A DNA stretch of 64,000 bases, taken from assembly GCA_016350165.1 (NCBI GenBank), contig CP066225.1, forward strand, positions 5,084,001 through 5,148,000. Reading direction: 5' to 3'. The position numbers and the translations under genes were made by a program. Source of the stretch: Planctomycetota bacterium. GTDB lineage: Bacteria > Planctomycetota > Phycisphaerae > Phycisphaerales > Phycisphaeraceae. Shown one piece after another: positions 27,170 to 35,979 of this stretch (positions are counted from its first letter, which is position 1; the number at the start of each line of letters is the position of its first letter). Below the pieces are notes generated by a model. It was given only the letters and a program-made list of their open reading frames with translations. It did not search any database and was not told the origin of the DNA.

Positions 27170-30100
27170 TCATGATACATCATACGTTTGAGCCGATGAC
27201 AGGCGTGAGTTCTTGAGTGGATCAAGCAGGCTAGCCGAACTCGACTTTATAAAAGTGTAATATGATAGCGGTATGATGAACAGTTGAAGAAGCGTTGCAA
27301 AGCCTAAACCGAACATAATTGATATCGTCAGGGGCTGCCAGAACTCCCCTCCCCCGGATATATTCAATGCCAGAGGTATCAGACCCCCAATTGTTGTAAC
27401 TGTCGTCAAAAAGATCGGCCGCAGACGTAGCTGTCCTGCTCTAATGCACGCTTTCTCAGTCGATAACCCTGCTGCTTTCAATCGATTAATAAAATCGACT
27501 AGCACAATCGCATCGTTAACCACAATCCCAGAAAGTGCCACAACACCAATCATCGCAGATATTGAGAAATAGAATCCACATATCATCAGTCCAATTGATA
27601 CGCCAACCAACGACAGCGGAACCGAAAACAGAATAATCAGTGGCTGCACAAACGAATTAAATTTCACTGTTAAGATAATTAACATCGCACCAAACGCCAC
27701 AATCAATGCTAGCGTTAGATCTTCCAATGCATCATCTCTGATTTGATTTTCTCCGCCAAACTCAATCGTCATTGCCGAATCAGCTTCAATAATATTAGTC
27801 GAATGATCATTCAGTAATTTTCGTTGATCAATCGATGAAAGCTCAGGCCGTAAAAGACTGATCATTTTCTTCTTAATATCATCAGGTATCACACCATCAT
27901 CAAGTTGACACCGAACATTGATAACACGTTGTTGATCATAATGGCGTATAACATTCGCATTATATTGATGGTCAATATCAGCAACCTGCGACAAGGTGAC
28001 AATTCGACCGGTCTCTGTACGAATTGGCAAGTTTCTCAAATCGCGATACTCATCTCTTTTCAACGGCGAATTACGAATTCGAATGTCAATCTCTTCATCA
28101 CTACCAAAATCAACATCGCTGATCTTCACTCCCTCAAGTGCAAAATTTACAGACGTTGCAATCTGTGCAGTATTAACATCATACAATGATGCAGTCGCGC
28201 GATTCGGTTCAACGACTAATTCAGGGCGCATTCTGTAATCACTCGTAATGTCATATGTACCCGGCAATGTTCGTAAATACGCTTCAATTCCAGCAGCTTT
28301 TTCAGCTAAGACATCCAAAGGCGTATCACTATTCCCAAGTAATCTAATTAACACAGGCGACCCCGTTGGAGGTCCTTCTTCAGGAACACTAACTCTTGTC
28401 TTTAATCCCGGCAGATTTGGTAATTCTTCCGAAATTGCTTTACGAATTTCCTCAGCAGTTCGCTCCCGATTTTCAGCCAATTCTAGTTCAACATATACCA
28501 TTCCAAACTCGGGACCGGCACTGTTGTCATTATCCAAATTAATGTTCAACGCACCCGGCTCACCTATCGTCGTCACTGGTTTAACACGATAGTTCGCACC
28601 CGGCGGCTGATACCATTCCTCCGGTTTTACTGCCCTTAAAACCGCTGCTTCAATCTCACCAGCAACATCTGCCGTCTTACGCTCCATCGAAGCTCCCAAC
28701 GGCAATTCAAAATTTACCTGCACAACTGGAATATCTGCCTTTGGGAAAAATTCAAACTTGATTGCACCCATTCTGAACAACACGATGGGTGTCACCGATA
28801 TCAAAATCGACAACATCAAAACAGTAAAACGATGGTGAATCGCATACTTAATCATGTGCCCATATATCTGACGAGCTTTGCTTGATTCCACCGCTGCATC
28901 AGCCGAACGTATTTCAATCTGCTCGGGCGTAAGTTTTTTATAATTAGCAGTGTCTGTTTCTGAAGGCAATTTTCGTTTCGGCACTTTCATCACATACATG
29001 CTCAAAACTGGCAATAAAAAGTGATCAACAAGCATTGCCGCCAACAACGCAAACATCACCGTCGTTGGAAGCAGCGACATGAAGTCACCCATGACGCCAC
29101 GTACTAAAAACATAGGCCCAAATGCCGCAAACGTCGTCAGATATGCGCCAATTAGCGAAGGCCCAACCTCATTAATCCCACGTTTCGCAGAATCCAAAGG
29201 CGACTCACCCAACTCACGATGCCTGAAAATATTCTCTCCCACAATAATACAACCATCCACCACCATCCCAATCACAAGAATCAACGCAAACAATGTCATA
29301 TTATTGATTGAGATATCAGGCATAATCGTGCGTTTAGCTAACCACATAAATCCGCCCGAAGCCAAGATCGCAAACGGTACCGCTATGCCAATCAAAAATG
29401 CATTACGATACCCAAGCGTGATCCACAAAATAATTATCACGAGAATCGTACCGTAGATTGCAGACATACCTAGCTGTGAGATCATATAACGTATCTCTCT
29501 TGCTTGAGATCTCACGGTACCAATAGTTGTATTTTCAGCCTTTCCCTCAGCAATAAAATCATCAACGATCCCTTGAATAGTATCAGCAGCACCGAGCACA
29601 TTTACATCAGTTTTCGCTCTCGCTAATAAGACAACTGCATCTTCACCGCCATAACGCGCTAAACTCTGTGCATCCTTACTACCAAACTCAATCGTCGCCA
29701 CATCATCCAGCAGAACAGGCTTCCCATTACGACTCCCCAACGGAATCATCTCAATTTCTTCAAGAGAATTTAGCTTCGTTTTTGCGCGAACGCGTGCATC
29801 GGTCCCAGAAGCAGCAGTAATATCCCCAGTTGGCGAATCCATATTTGAGCCAGCCACCGCAGCAGCAATCTGTTGATAGCTGAACCCATACAATGTCATC
29901 CGATTAGGATCTACATTGATGATGATCTCATCTTCAAGCCCACCAAAAATATCGACCGCCGAAATACCTGGCACATCTTCAATCTGTAATTCAAGCCGAT
30001 CTGCAATACGCCGTCTTTGTTTCGCCGAATCACCACCCGCGATAAACACTTGAATAATTGGCCAATCTTCAAACGCAATATCCGACACCAGCGGCCCCGG

Positions 30101-30487
30101 ATCTGTCTGCGCATCTTCCGGAAACTCACCTTTAATCCGGTTTATCAAAGACTCAACATCACGCTTTGCTTCTTTGACATCCGTTCCATCATCAAAAATA
30201 AATTGAACCAATGCCGCACCATTCACAGACTGCGACATCACCGACCCCTCATCGCGCAAGCCCGACAAGCTGCCAACTTCATCTTCTATTTTGCGCACGA
30301 TCTGCGCTTCATTCGTCGTTGGTGACGCACCTGGATTAGGTACAGCAACCAGAATAACCGGTAACTTAACGCGCGGCGTTCTCTCTTTAGGTAAAGACAT
30401 CGCCGCAACAAAACCAATCAAACTCACCAACACTGCAGCAAGTATGACCAACCGTGGCTTTTCAATAGCTCGATCGCTTATCTTCAT
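27170..30487 (-). CDS. RND-family efflux transporter (AcrB/MMPL type)
   Basis: 1105 residues. A proton-driven inner-membrane pump of a tripartite efflux system. Twelve membrane segments fall in the usual 1+5+1+5 layout: the first near residues 12-32, a block near 330-495, one near 560, and a block near 940-1080. The porter loops carry repeats such as VEPNRATASLYDV. GMVVDGCIIVGENI in the fourth helix carries the acidic proton-relay residue. It follows the membrane fusion protein gene after 13 nt. No outer-membrane factor is in the operon. Confidence 0.93.
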   Translation of the reverse strand: MKISDRAIEKPRLVILAAVLVSLIGFVAAMSLPKERTPRVKLPVILVAVPNPGASPTTNEAQIVRKIEDEVGSLSGLRDEGSVMSQSVNGAALVQFIFDDGTDVKEAKRDVESLINRIKGEFPEDAQTDPGPLVSDIAFEDWPIIQVFIAGGDSAKQRRRIADRLELQIEDVPGISAVDIFGGLEDEIIINVDPNRMTLYGFSYQQIAAAVAGSNMDSPTGDITAASGTDARVRAKTKLNSLEEIEMIPLGSRNGKPVLLDDVATIEFGSKDAQSLARYGGEDAVVLLARAKTDVNVLGAADTIQGIVDDFIAEGKAENTTIGTVRSQAREIRYMISQLGMSAIYGTILVIIILWITLGYRNAFLIGIAVPFAILASGGFMWLAKRTIMPDISINNMTLFALILVIGMVVDGCIIVGENIFRHRELGESPLDSAKRGINEVGPSLIGAYLTTFAAFGPMFLVRGVMGDFMSLLPTTVMFALLAAMLVDHFLLPVLSMYVMKVPKRKLPSETDTANYKKLTPEQIEIRSADAAVESSKARQIYGHMIKYAIHHRFTVLMLSILISVTPIVLFRMGAIKFEFFPKADIPVVQVNFELPLGASMERKTADVAGEIEAAVLRAVKPEEWYQPPGANYRVKPVTTIGEPGALNINLDNDNSAGPEFGMVYVELELAENRERTAEEIRKAISEELPNLPGLKTRVSVPEEGPPTGSPVLIRLLGNSDTPLDVLAEKAAGIEAYLRTLPGTYDITSDYRMRPELVVEPNRATASLYDVNTAQIATSVNFALEGVKISDVDFGSDEEIDIRIRNSPLKRDEYRDLRNLPIRTETGRIVTLSQVADIDHQYNANVIRHYDQQRVINVRCQLDDGVIPDDIKKKMISLLRPELSSIDQRKLLNDHSTNIIEADSAMTIEFGGENQIRDDALEDLTLALIVAFGAMLIILTVKFNSFVQPLIILFSVPLSLVGVSIGLMICGFYFSISAMIGVVALSGIVVNDAIVLVDFINRLKAAGLSTEKACIRAGQLRLRPIFLTTVTTIGGLIPLALNISGGGEFWQPLTISIMFGLGFATLLQLFIIPLSYYTFIKSSSASLLDPLKNSRLSSAQTYDVS

Positions 30488-30500
30488 GTGCTCTCACTCG

Positions 30501-31826
30501 TCACGGGGTCGATGATTCAACACCATCTTCACTTGCTGTAATGTAGATACTATTTTGCTTGTTTAGTGATCCACCCTTTTCCTCTGCCAGCTTCACAACT
30601 TCACCATCCACCAGCATTGAGTTCCCCTCCGTAATCAACGTCATCTCTTTCTCAGGCATCTCTGTGATCAAATAAAATTCATTATCCATATAATCCGGCA
30701 TCAATTCCAAACGCTTAGCAACAGCCGTGCCCGATTCCAGATTCTCATCCACAACAAAAGCGATAATCCGATTCCCCTTCTTCCTCACTGCGTCAGCCGG
30801 AATCGCATACGCATTGACTGTACGAATACGAACATCCGCACGTCCAATCATGCCCGGCCGTAACGATCCATCTGAATTATCAATTTCAATATCAACATTA
30901 AAAAGCCCCGTCGCATCTGCAGCCATTGGCGGAATCGTCGTCACAAGCCCCTTACGATAAATTAAATCCGCGCCTGCTTCACGATCACCATACCCATTAC
31001 GCAAAGCTTCAATATATACATCTACCTCTTGCCCTAACTTCAGCAATCCAAGCTTTCTCTCAACAACACCAATCGCCAAATTTACATTATTAATATCTAC
31101 CAACGTCGCTACGTTATCTGTAGGCGAAACCATCTGCCCTAACTCAGCAGGCACAGTCGCTACCGTCGCATCAATAGGCGAAACCAACGTCGTGTCTCGT
31201 AAATTGACCGATGCTACACTTTTCGATGCTTCAGCCGATTCTAACTGTGCCTTCGCTTCAAGCTCTTTTGCTTTGGCATTCTCAACTGCTACCTGAGCCA
31301 ACGTCACTGATAACTGTGACCGTTCCAGTTCCCTTTGTGTCGCAGCATTACTCTTCTGCAATCTCACAACACGATCACGCTCTAATACAGCATCATTCAA
31401 TCTCGCTTCTGCATCAGTGATCATCGCTTTTGATGCAGCTATCAATGCCGTCGCCTGCTGCCTTGAAGCTTCAGCCGATGCCAATTGCGCGACATAACGA
31501 TCCTGTTCAAGGCGAGCAATCACCTCACCCTTCTTCACACGCTGTCCGCTGTTAAGATTTGCAATCCCCTTCTCTTCACCCAACTGCGTAATGCGCCCTG
31601 TTATTTGAAACCCCATATCCACACGCGAATCAGGCTCAATCAATCCGAAGAACGATTCCTTAATCACATGCGGTTGTTTTGTAATATTAACACTCGCAAC
31701 AGGCACCGCATTCTTCACGCGTGGTTCCTGCATTTCATACGATTGCCCTGACCGCAAATAACCGATGCAAACAACGATCAGTATAAAGCCACCAAATATG
31801 CTGAAAATCAATAACCTGGCTTTCAT
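30501..31826 (-). CDS. RND membrane fusion protein (HlyD/AcrA family)
   Basis: 441 residues. N-terminal anchor (residues 5-24), split biotinyl-lipoyl domains (GFQITGRITQLG and the DATVATVPAELGQMV half), a central coiled-coil hairpin (about 105-215, rich in Ala/Glu/Lys/Gln), then beta-barrel and membrane-proximal domains. It links the RND pump to an outer-membrane channel. First gene of the operon; GAGAGG lies 8 nt before the ATG. Confidence 0.92.
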   Translation of the reverse strand: MKARLLIFSIFGGFILIVVCIGYLRSGQSYEMQEPRVKNAVPVASVNITKQPHVIKESFFGLIEPDSRVDMGFQITGRITQLGEEKGIANLNSGQRVKKGEVIARLEQDRYVAQLASAEASRQQATALIAASKAMITDAEARLNDAVLERDRVVRLQKSNAATQRELERSQLSVTLAQVAVENAKAKELEAKAQLESAEASKSVASVNLRDTTLVSPIDATVATVPAELGQMVSPTDNVATLVDINNVNLAIGVVERKLGLLKLGQEVDVYIEALRNGYGDREAGADLIYRKGLVTTIPPMAADATGLFNVDIEIDNSDGSLRPGMIGRADVRIRTVNAYAIPADAVRKKGNRIIAFVVDENLESGTAVAKRLELMPDYMDNEFYLITEMPEKEMTLITEGNSMLVDGEVVKLAEEKGGSLNKQNSIYITASEDGVESSTP

Positions 31827-31930
31827 TCAGAAAACCTCTCAATGATTACATTCAGCCACCATCAACACAAGGCGGGTTTGAACGTTTACTATCTTTTTCT
31901 CATTAACACTGAACTACCTGACGAATTATA

Positions 31931-31973
31931 ACGACTTTTTTTAGTACTCATACGTCCGTGTAACAAAAGTCGT
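31931..31973. promoter_or_regulatory. Inverted repeat in the divergent RND-operon / rlmN promoter region
   Basis: ACGACTTTT at 31931-31939 and AAAAGTCGT at 31965-31973, perfect 9-bp arms 25 nt apart. Placed between divergent genes, this suits an operator for a regulator of the pump operon, but no regulator gene is adjacent. Confidence 0.35.
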
Positions 31974-31994
31974 ATGCGTATAAATGCAAACTCG

Positions 31995-32013
31995 GCTAAA
32001 ATATCAGACACCC
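31995..32013 (+). promoter_or_regulatory. -10-like box GGCTAAAAT before rlmN
   Basis: TAAAAT at 31997-32002, preceded by GGC, ends 11 nt before ATG 32014. No Shine-Dalgarno sequence is visible. The earlier in-frame ATG at 31984 would lie upstream of this box. Confidence 0.35.
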
Positions 32014-33117
32014 ATGAGTAACACACAACACTTTTTCGACCTCGACGACCTGCAGCTTACTCAAGCTGTTACCTCCCTCGGCATGCCCAAATTCCGAGCA
32101 AAGCAACTTCTGGATTGGGTCTATAGCAAAGGCGTTATCGATCCCGATAAAATGACCAATTTATCCGCTAAAGACCGCGATCTCATCAAATCCAACTTCA
32201 CATTTCTTCTCGGCAAAGCGATCCATCACCAACTCGCTACCGATGGCACACAAAAACTTCTAATTGATTGGGCACTCGACCACGCTACCCAAAGCAGCTC
32301 ACTCGATGTCCTCAACAACCAAGGCGGCCCTGAATCTCAAACTGAATGTGTCATGATCCCCGCGACCTCCGAAACAGGCTCAAACCGCAAAACAGCTTGC
32401 ATCTCTTCACAAGTCGGTTGCCCCGTTGGTTGTAAATTCTGCGCTTCAGGCATTGGCGGCCTCGACGCCAACCTCACCGCCGGCCAAATCGTTCAGCAAA
32501 TTTGGCAACTCGCTCAACTACCCAACGTGGGCCGTATTACTAATGTCGTCTTCATGGGCATGGGTGAGCCTCTTTCCAACTACAACGCTGTCACGCAAGC
32601 CCTAAAGCTCATCAACGCTTCATGGGGCCTCGCTATCGGTGCTCGCAAGATCACCGTTAGCACCGTCGGGCTCCCCGCTCAAATCAAACGTCTTGCCACC
32701 ATCGAACTCCCCATCACCCTCGCTATCTCTCTTCATGCACCCAACGATCAAATTCGCCAGCAACTCATTCCATGGGCGGAATACGTCACAATCGAACAAC
32801 TTAAAGAAGCGGCAAACTTCTACTTCGATCAGACAGGCCGCGAAGTCACGCTCGAATACATCCTCCTAGGCCAACTCAATGATCAACCTGAACACGCCCG
32901 AGAACTCGCGCAAATAGCACGCTCACTCCGCTGCAATATCAACCTCATTCGCTACAACGAAGTCCAAGGCATGCCCTACAATCGCCCCCAAAGTAGCGAT
33001 GTTCTCGCCTTCCAAACCATCCTTCAAAACGCAGGCATTAACACACACATCCGCGCCAGTCGAGGTCGCGACATCGCCGCCGCCTGCGGCCAACTCCGCC
33101 ACGAACATTCGAAATAA
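32014..33117 (+). CDS. rlmN: Dual-specificity 23S rRNA/tRNA adenine-C2 methyltransferase
   Basis: 367 residues. Methylates A2503 of 23S rRNA and A37 of several tRNAs by radical SAM chemistry. The cluster motif is GCPVGCKFCASG (CxxxCxxC). The GMGEPLSNYN and SLHAPND segments and the catalytic C-terminal Cys in IAAACGQL are typical. ATG 32014 gives the usual N-terminus (DLDDLQLTQAVTSLGMPKFRAKQ); ATG 31984 would add 10 residues upstream of the probable promoter. Confidence 0.96.
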   Translation: MSNTQHFFDLDDLQLTQAVTSLGMPKFRAKQLLDWVYSKGVIDPDKMTNLSAKDRDLIKSNFTFLLGKAIHHQLATDGTQKLLIDWALDHATQSSSLDVLNNQGGPESQTECVMIPATSETGSNRKTACISSQVGCPVGCKFCASGIGGLDANLTAGQIVQQIWQLAQLPNVGRITNVVFMGMGEPLSNYNAVTQALKLINASWGLAIGARKITVSTVGLPAQIKRLATIELPITLAISLHAPNDQIRQQLIPWAEYVTIEQLKEAANFYFDQTGREVTLEYILLGQLNDQPEHARELAQIARSLRCNINLIRYNEVQGMPYNRPQSSDVLAFQTILQNAGINTHIRASRGRDIAAACGQLRHEHSK

Positions 33118-33176
33118 ACCCTGTTTTCGTTTTTAGATTCACCCGCCCGTAACCAGAACAACCACTGGTTTGTTGT

Positions 33177-33218
33177 TGCGCACCCATTACACCAACTCAT
33201 ACATCCGGAGGGTGCGCA
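33177..33218. repeat. Inverted repeat TGCGCACCC / GGGTGCGCA
   Basis: Perfect 9-bp arms (33177-33185 and 33210-33218) with a 24-nt spacer, between the rlmN stop and tRNA-Arg. The right arm follows the T8 tract of the tRNA-Arg trailer on the minus strand. It belongs to the GTGCGCA motif family of this window. Confidence 0.55.
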
Positions 33219-33228
33219 TAAAAAAAAG

Positions 33229-33302
33229 CGTACCCGGCAGGATTCGAACCTGCGACCTGCTGATTAGAAGTCAGCTGCTCTATCCAACTGAGCTACGGGT
33301 AC
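33229..33302 (-). tRNA. tRNA-Arg (anticodon TCT)
   Basis: 74 nt, read on the minus strand. Acceptor GTACCCG / CGGGTAC, D-arm TAGCTCAGTTGGATAGAGCA, anticodon stem GCTGA with loop CTTCTAA, T-arm GCAGGTTCGAATCCTGC, discriminator G. CCA is not encoded. It reads AGA codons. The 3' end runs into C and T8, which may act as the transcription stop. Confidence 0.96.
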
Positions 33303-33388
33303 ACGCAAGCACAATCATAACGATCAGCCTACATTCTTCAACCTATCTCTTTATTAACACCGCTGTTACTTCAATCGCGAAAACTGAT

Positions 33389-33652
33389 CTAAATTGAATC
33401 AAACTTGAAAATCTTCGCTGCTATCTCCACGCCCGCGTTCTCTAATGCCGTAAAGATAATTTTTCTAAAACAACTTGGGCAAAGTTTAACATCATACAGC
33501 TTGAATTCCTGGCCTTCATTCAAGTCAATTTCATAGCTCAACGACGTGATTTCGTAATCGCCCTTCTCACCCCAATTGATACCGCCATCAAGATAATATT
33601 GCCCGCCACCTCGACCGCAGTTCTCACAAACAATTTCCCTCAATCCACGCAT
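33389..33652 (-). CDS. Small CxxC-CxxC protein, paralog A
   Basis: 87 residues. An N-terminal Cys pair CENC at 9-12 and a second pair CPSC at 58-61 suggest one zinc-ribbon-like site. Between them lie the conserved DGGINWG and GDYEITSL segments. The start at 33652 is set by AAAGGAG 5 nt upstream; an open extension to 33691 is not supported. It is 50/87 identical (my count) to the next gene upstream (33940-34203). Function unknown; the family is not one I recognise. Confidence 0.78.
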   Translation of the reverse strand: MRGLREIVCENCGRGGGQYYLDGGINWGEKGDYEITSLSYEIDLNEGQEFKLYDVKLCPSCFRKIIFTALENAGVEIAAKIFKFDSI

Positions 33653-33826
33653 ACCGACTCCTTTGCGCCGCAAGAAATGAAACAAAACCAACCTTCGGAT
33701 TTGCTCAGTGACTGATCGTTTATTTTATATTGTTTTGGTACTAATGCACGTCGCTTTCCCGGATTTGCAGGGATCTTTTCTTGGCCAGAAGCAAAATAAA
33801 GATATCGTTTGATAGGCGTATAAAAT

Positions 33827-33855
33827 AAAGCCCAGTAATTAAACTGAGCTTTTTT
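33827..33855 (-). terminator. Terminator between the two CxxC paralogs
   Basis: Hairpin AAAGCCCAGT / ACTGAGCTTT with an AATTAA loop. The 26 nt are repeated exactly at 34370-34395. On the minus strand it would end transcription of paralog B; on the plus strand it is followed by T6. Confidence 0.6.
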
Positions 33856-33939
33856 AGCTATGGGTACGTACATGTTCAGCCATGACGATCACCCTACATT
33901 CATCAACCTATCATATTGTGAGCAATACAGTTACCACTC
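33856..33939 (-). repeat. Duplicated trailer with apparent tRNA-Arg relic
   Basis: The trailer of paralog B contains CTACATTCATCAACCTATC where that of paralog A has CTACATTCTTCAACCTATC. Both are followed (toward lower coordinates) by a GGGTAC block: in A this is the 5' end of tRNA-Arg (33297-33302); in B it stands as AGCTATGGGTACGTAC with no tRNA body. This looks like the remains of a duplicated tRNA-Arg end. Observation direct, interpretation inferred. Confidence 0.5.
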
Positions 33940-34203
33940 TTAATTAGCGTCAAATCTAAATATTTTTATAGCAGTTGGTATACCTGCCTTTTTTAATGCT
34001 GGAAGAATAATTTTTCTAAAACAATTTGGACAAAGATTTGCTTCAAAAAACATGAATTCTTTATGTTCTTTCAAATCCACCTCAAAGTTCAGTGATGTGA
34101 TCTCGTAATCACCTTCTTGGCCCCAATTAATACCACCATCAACATATAAATTGCCCCCACTGCGACCGCACTTTGTGCAACTGATTCCTTTTACACCCTG
34201 CAT
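33940..34203 (-). CDS. Small CxxC-CxxC protein, paralog B
   Basis: 87 residues, same length as paralog A. CTKC at 9-12 and CPNC at 58-61; DGGINWG and GDYEITSL are identical in both. The start at 34203 has AGGAGG 4 nt upstream. The leader GCGGCG-(4 nt)-GGAG-x-CGGTATG is shared with paralog A, so the duplication includes the translation start. It lies between tRNA-Asp with its terminator and paralog A. Function unknown. Confidence 0.78.
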   Translation of the reverse strand: MQGVKGISCTKCGRSGGNLYVDGGINWGQEGDYEITSLNFEVDLKEHKEFMFFEANLCPNCFRKIILPALKKAGIPTAIKIFRFDAN

Positions 34204-34365
34204 ACCGCCTCCTAAACGCCGCAATCTCAACCTTTTTGGCCATGAAATACCACTCAATGGTCGATGTGTTTTTGTAGTTAGATAGCTTCAAACCCAAAAT
34301 TTAGTTTTTTTGGGGGTCTTAAGTAGTAATCGAAAAAAATGACAAAACATAGACATTGCGCGCAT

Positions 34366-34395
34366 AAAAAAAGCCCAGTAATTAAACTGAGCTTT
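34366..34395 (-). terminator. Terminator after tRNA-Asp, followed by ATGCGCGCAA
   Basis: Minus-strand hairpin AAAGCTCAGT / ACTGGGCTTT, AATT-type loop, T7, then directly ATGCGCGCA (34357-34365). The hairpin sequence is an exact copy of the one at 33827-33852. Confidence 0.85.
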
Positions 34396-34403
34396 AAAGT
34401 AAG

Positions 34404-34477
34404 CGAGAGCGACGGGGATCGAACCCGCAACCTCTGGATCGACAGTCCAGTGCTCTAACCAATTGAGCTACGCTCCC
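34404..34477 (-). tRNA. tRNA-Asp (anticodon GTC)
   Basis: 74 nt, minus strand. Acceptor GGGAGCG / CGCTCTC (one G-U pair), D-arm TAGCTCAATTGGTTAGAGCA, anticodon stem CTGGA with loop CTGTCGA, T-arm GCGGGTTCGATCCCCGT, discriminator G, CCA not encoded. Confidence 0.95.
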
Positions 34478-34821
34478 TTACTTGTCAGTGGTTGAGAAAT
34501 GTTTTTCTCAACCGGACGGGCACAATTTAACGGGTTATTCCCTCATGTCAACTCGGCCACCAACTTGTGAATAAATTCTGTGACTTATCCACATTAGTAG
34601 CAGATGTTTAGCGCTCATATCCATAGCAAAATCAATATCAAACAATCACATGCATCACCTGACATTTCAGGCAGCAAACTTACCGTGATTTCATCATAAT
34701 TTTGCCAAACTCATGCCTCGCAATGAAAAAACAATCCTGTTTTCATGCCTGAAATAATTGCTCGCCGATTGTAGGCCACCCATTATTTTTTTTCTCATTT
34801 CTCATGACCCACAAAATATAT
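34478..34821. other. Gene-free region upstream of tRNA-Asp with hairpin and two DnaA-box sequences
   Basis: No ORF supported. It holds a perfect 10-bp hairpin GGTTGAGAAA / TTTCTCAACC with a 4-nt loop (34490-34513), 12 nt before the tRNA 5' end. It also holds two consensus DnaA boxes in opposite orientation 10 nt apart: TTATTCACA on the minus strand (34566-34574) and TTATCCACA on the plus strand (34585-34593). The rest is AT-rich. Confidence 0.55.
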
Positions 34822-35979
34822 TTATTTGACCTGACTGAGAGGAATGTCACATCCTTCCTTCGCCGACCTCACTGCTGCCTCAAGCACACGCTGTACCTCA
34901 TAAGCATCCTCAAAGCTCGGCAACGGTACCAACGACTTCTTACCACCCATCTCATTCACCATATCCGCGAACTGATTCACAAACGTATGTTCGTACCCAA
35001 GGTTGTGACCCGCAGGCCACCAGTTTTCCGCATACGGATGCCCTGCCCCCGCCTCACTCACATTGATCGTCGACCAGCCTTGCTCCTTCGCTGGCAACTC
35101 CGCGTCATAGAAATCCAGCTCCGTCATTCGCTCCAGATTAAATCGAAGCGATCCCTTCTCACCATGCAACTCAATCTTATTGTGATTCTTATATCCCCTC
35201 GCCAGCCGCGATGCCTCAAAGCTTGCCACCATCCCACTCTTAAAGCTCGCCAGCAGCAAACTAATATCATCCACATCCGATTTGCCAGTCCCACCTCCCT
35301 CAAGCAGCATCCGTTCCTTATACACCGTATGCAGCACCGCGCCATTCACCTTCTTCACATCATCTCCAGTCAGGAACCTCGCCAGATCGACACTATGAGC
35401 AACCAGATCGCCCAGAGCCCCAGATCCTGCATGCTTTTTCTTAAACCGCCACAACAACGGCGTCTCAGGCCCGCCCCAGTCTTGTAAATACACGCACCTC
35501 ACTTGCAAGATCCGTCCAAGACGCCCTGAATTGATCATCTGGTACGCCAATGACACCGCAGGACATCGCCTATAGTTAAACCACACATAAGCCTTTTGCT
35601 TCTTGTGCTTCTTCGCCACCTTTATCATCTCTCTCGCGATCGGCAGTGTATTCGCTAAAGGCTTCTCGCAAACCACATGCTTCCCATTCTCAAACGCCTC
35701 AATCGCCTGATCCCGATGCATCTCATTTGGCGTCCCCACATCCACCAAATCAACCTCCGGATTCTTCACCAACTCACGCCACTTCGTCGTCCAGCTTTCC
35801 CATCCCCACTGCTTCGCAAACTTCTTCAATGACTCCTCATCCTGAGCCGCGACCTGCTTCATCTCCACACCCATCGGCAGGTCAAAAAACCGTGGCCCAT
35901 TCACATACGCATTCGAATGTGCCCTACCCATAAACTTCGAACCAATCATCCCAATCCTCAAAACCTTTTCAGCACCCAC
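34822..35979 (-). CDS. Gfo/Idh/MocA-family oxidoreductase
   Basis: 385 residues. N-terminal NAD(P)-binding Rossmann fold (IGMIGSKFMGRAHSNAY), the family's CEKPLA motif near residue 100, and a C-terminal alpha/beta domain with DLVAHSVDLARF. Members oxidise or reduce sugars, inositols and their derivatives; planctomycetes carry many copies for carbohydrate turnover. The start is GTG 35979, with AAAGGAG 6 nt upstream; a longer frame to 36045 lacks support. Single-gene unit with a long A-rich region upstream. Confidence 0.9.
   Translation of the reverse strand: MGAEKVLRIGMIGSKFMGRAHSNAYVNGPRFFDLPMGVEMKQVAAQDEESLKKFAKQWGWESWTTKWRELVKNPEVDLVDVGTPNEMHRDQAIEAFENGKHVVCEKPLANTLPIAREMIKVAKKHKKQKAYVWFNYRRCPAVSLAYQMINSGRLGRILQVRCVYLQDWGGPETPLLWRFKKKHAGSGALGDLVAHSVDLARFLTGDDVKKVNGAVLHTVYKERMLLEGGGTGKSDVDDISLLLASFKSGMVASFEASRLARGYKNHNKIELHGEKGSLRFNLERMTELDFYDAELPAKEQGWSTINVSEAGAGHPYAENWWPAGHNLGYEHTFVNQFADMVNEMGGKKSLVPLPSFEDAYEVQRVLEAAVRSAKEGCDIPLSQVK

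Noticed and set aside
33211-33221. GGTGCGCATAA, identical to the XerC half of the E. coli dif site
   Set aside because: The 6-nt spacer and the XerD half (TTATGTTAAAT) are missing; the 11 nt continue into the tRNA-Arg trailer A/T run. It belongs to the local ATGCGC motif family.
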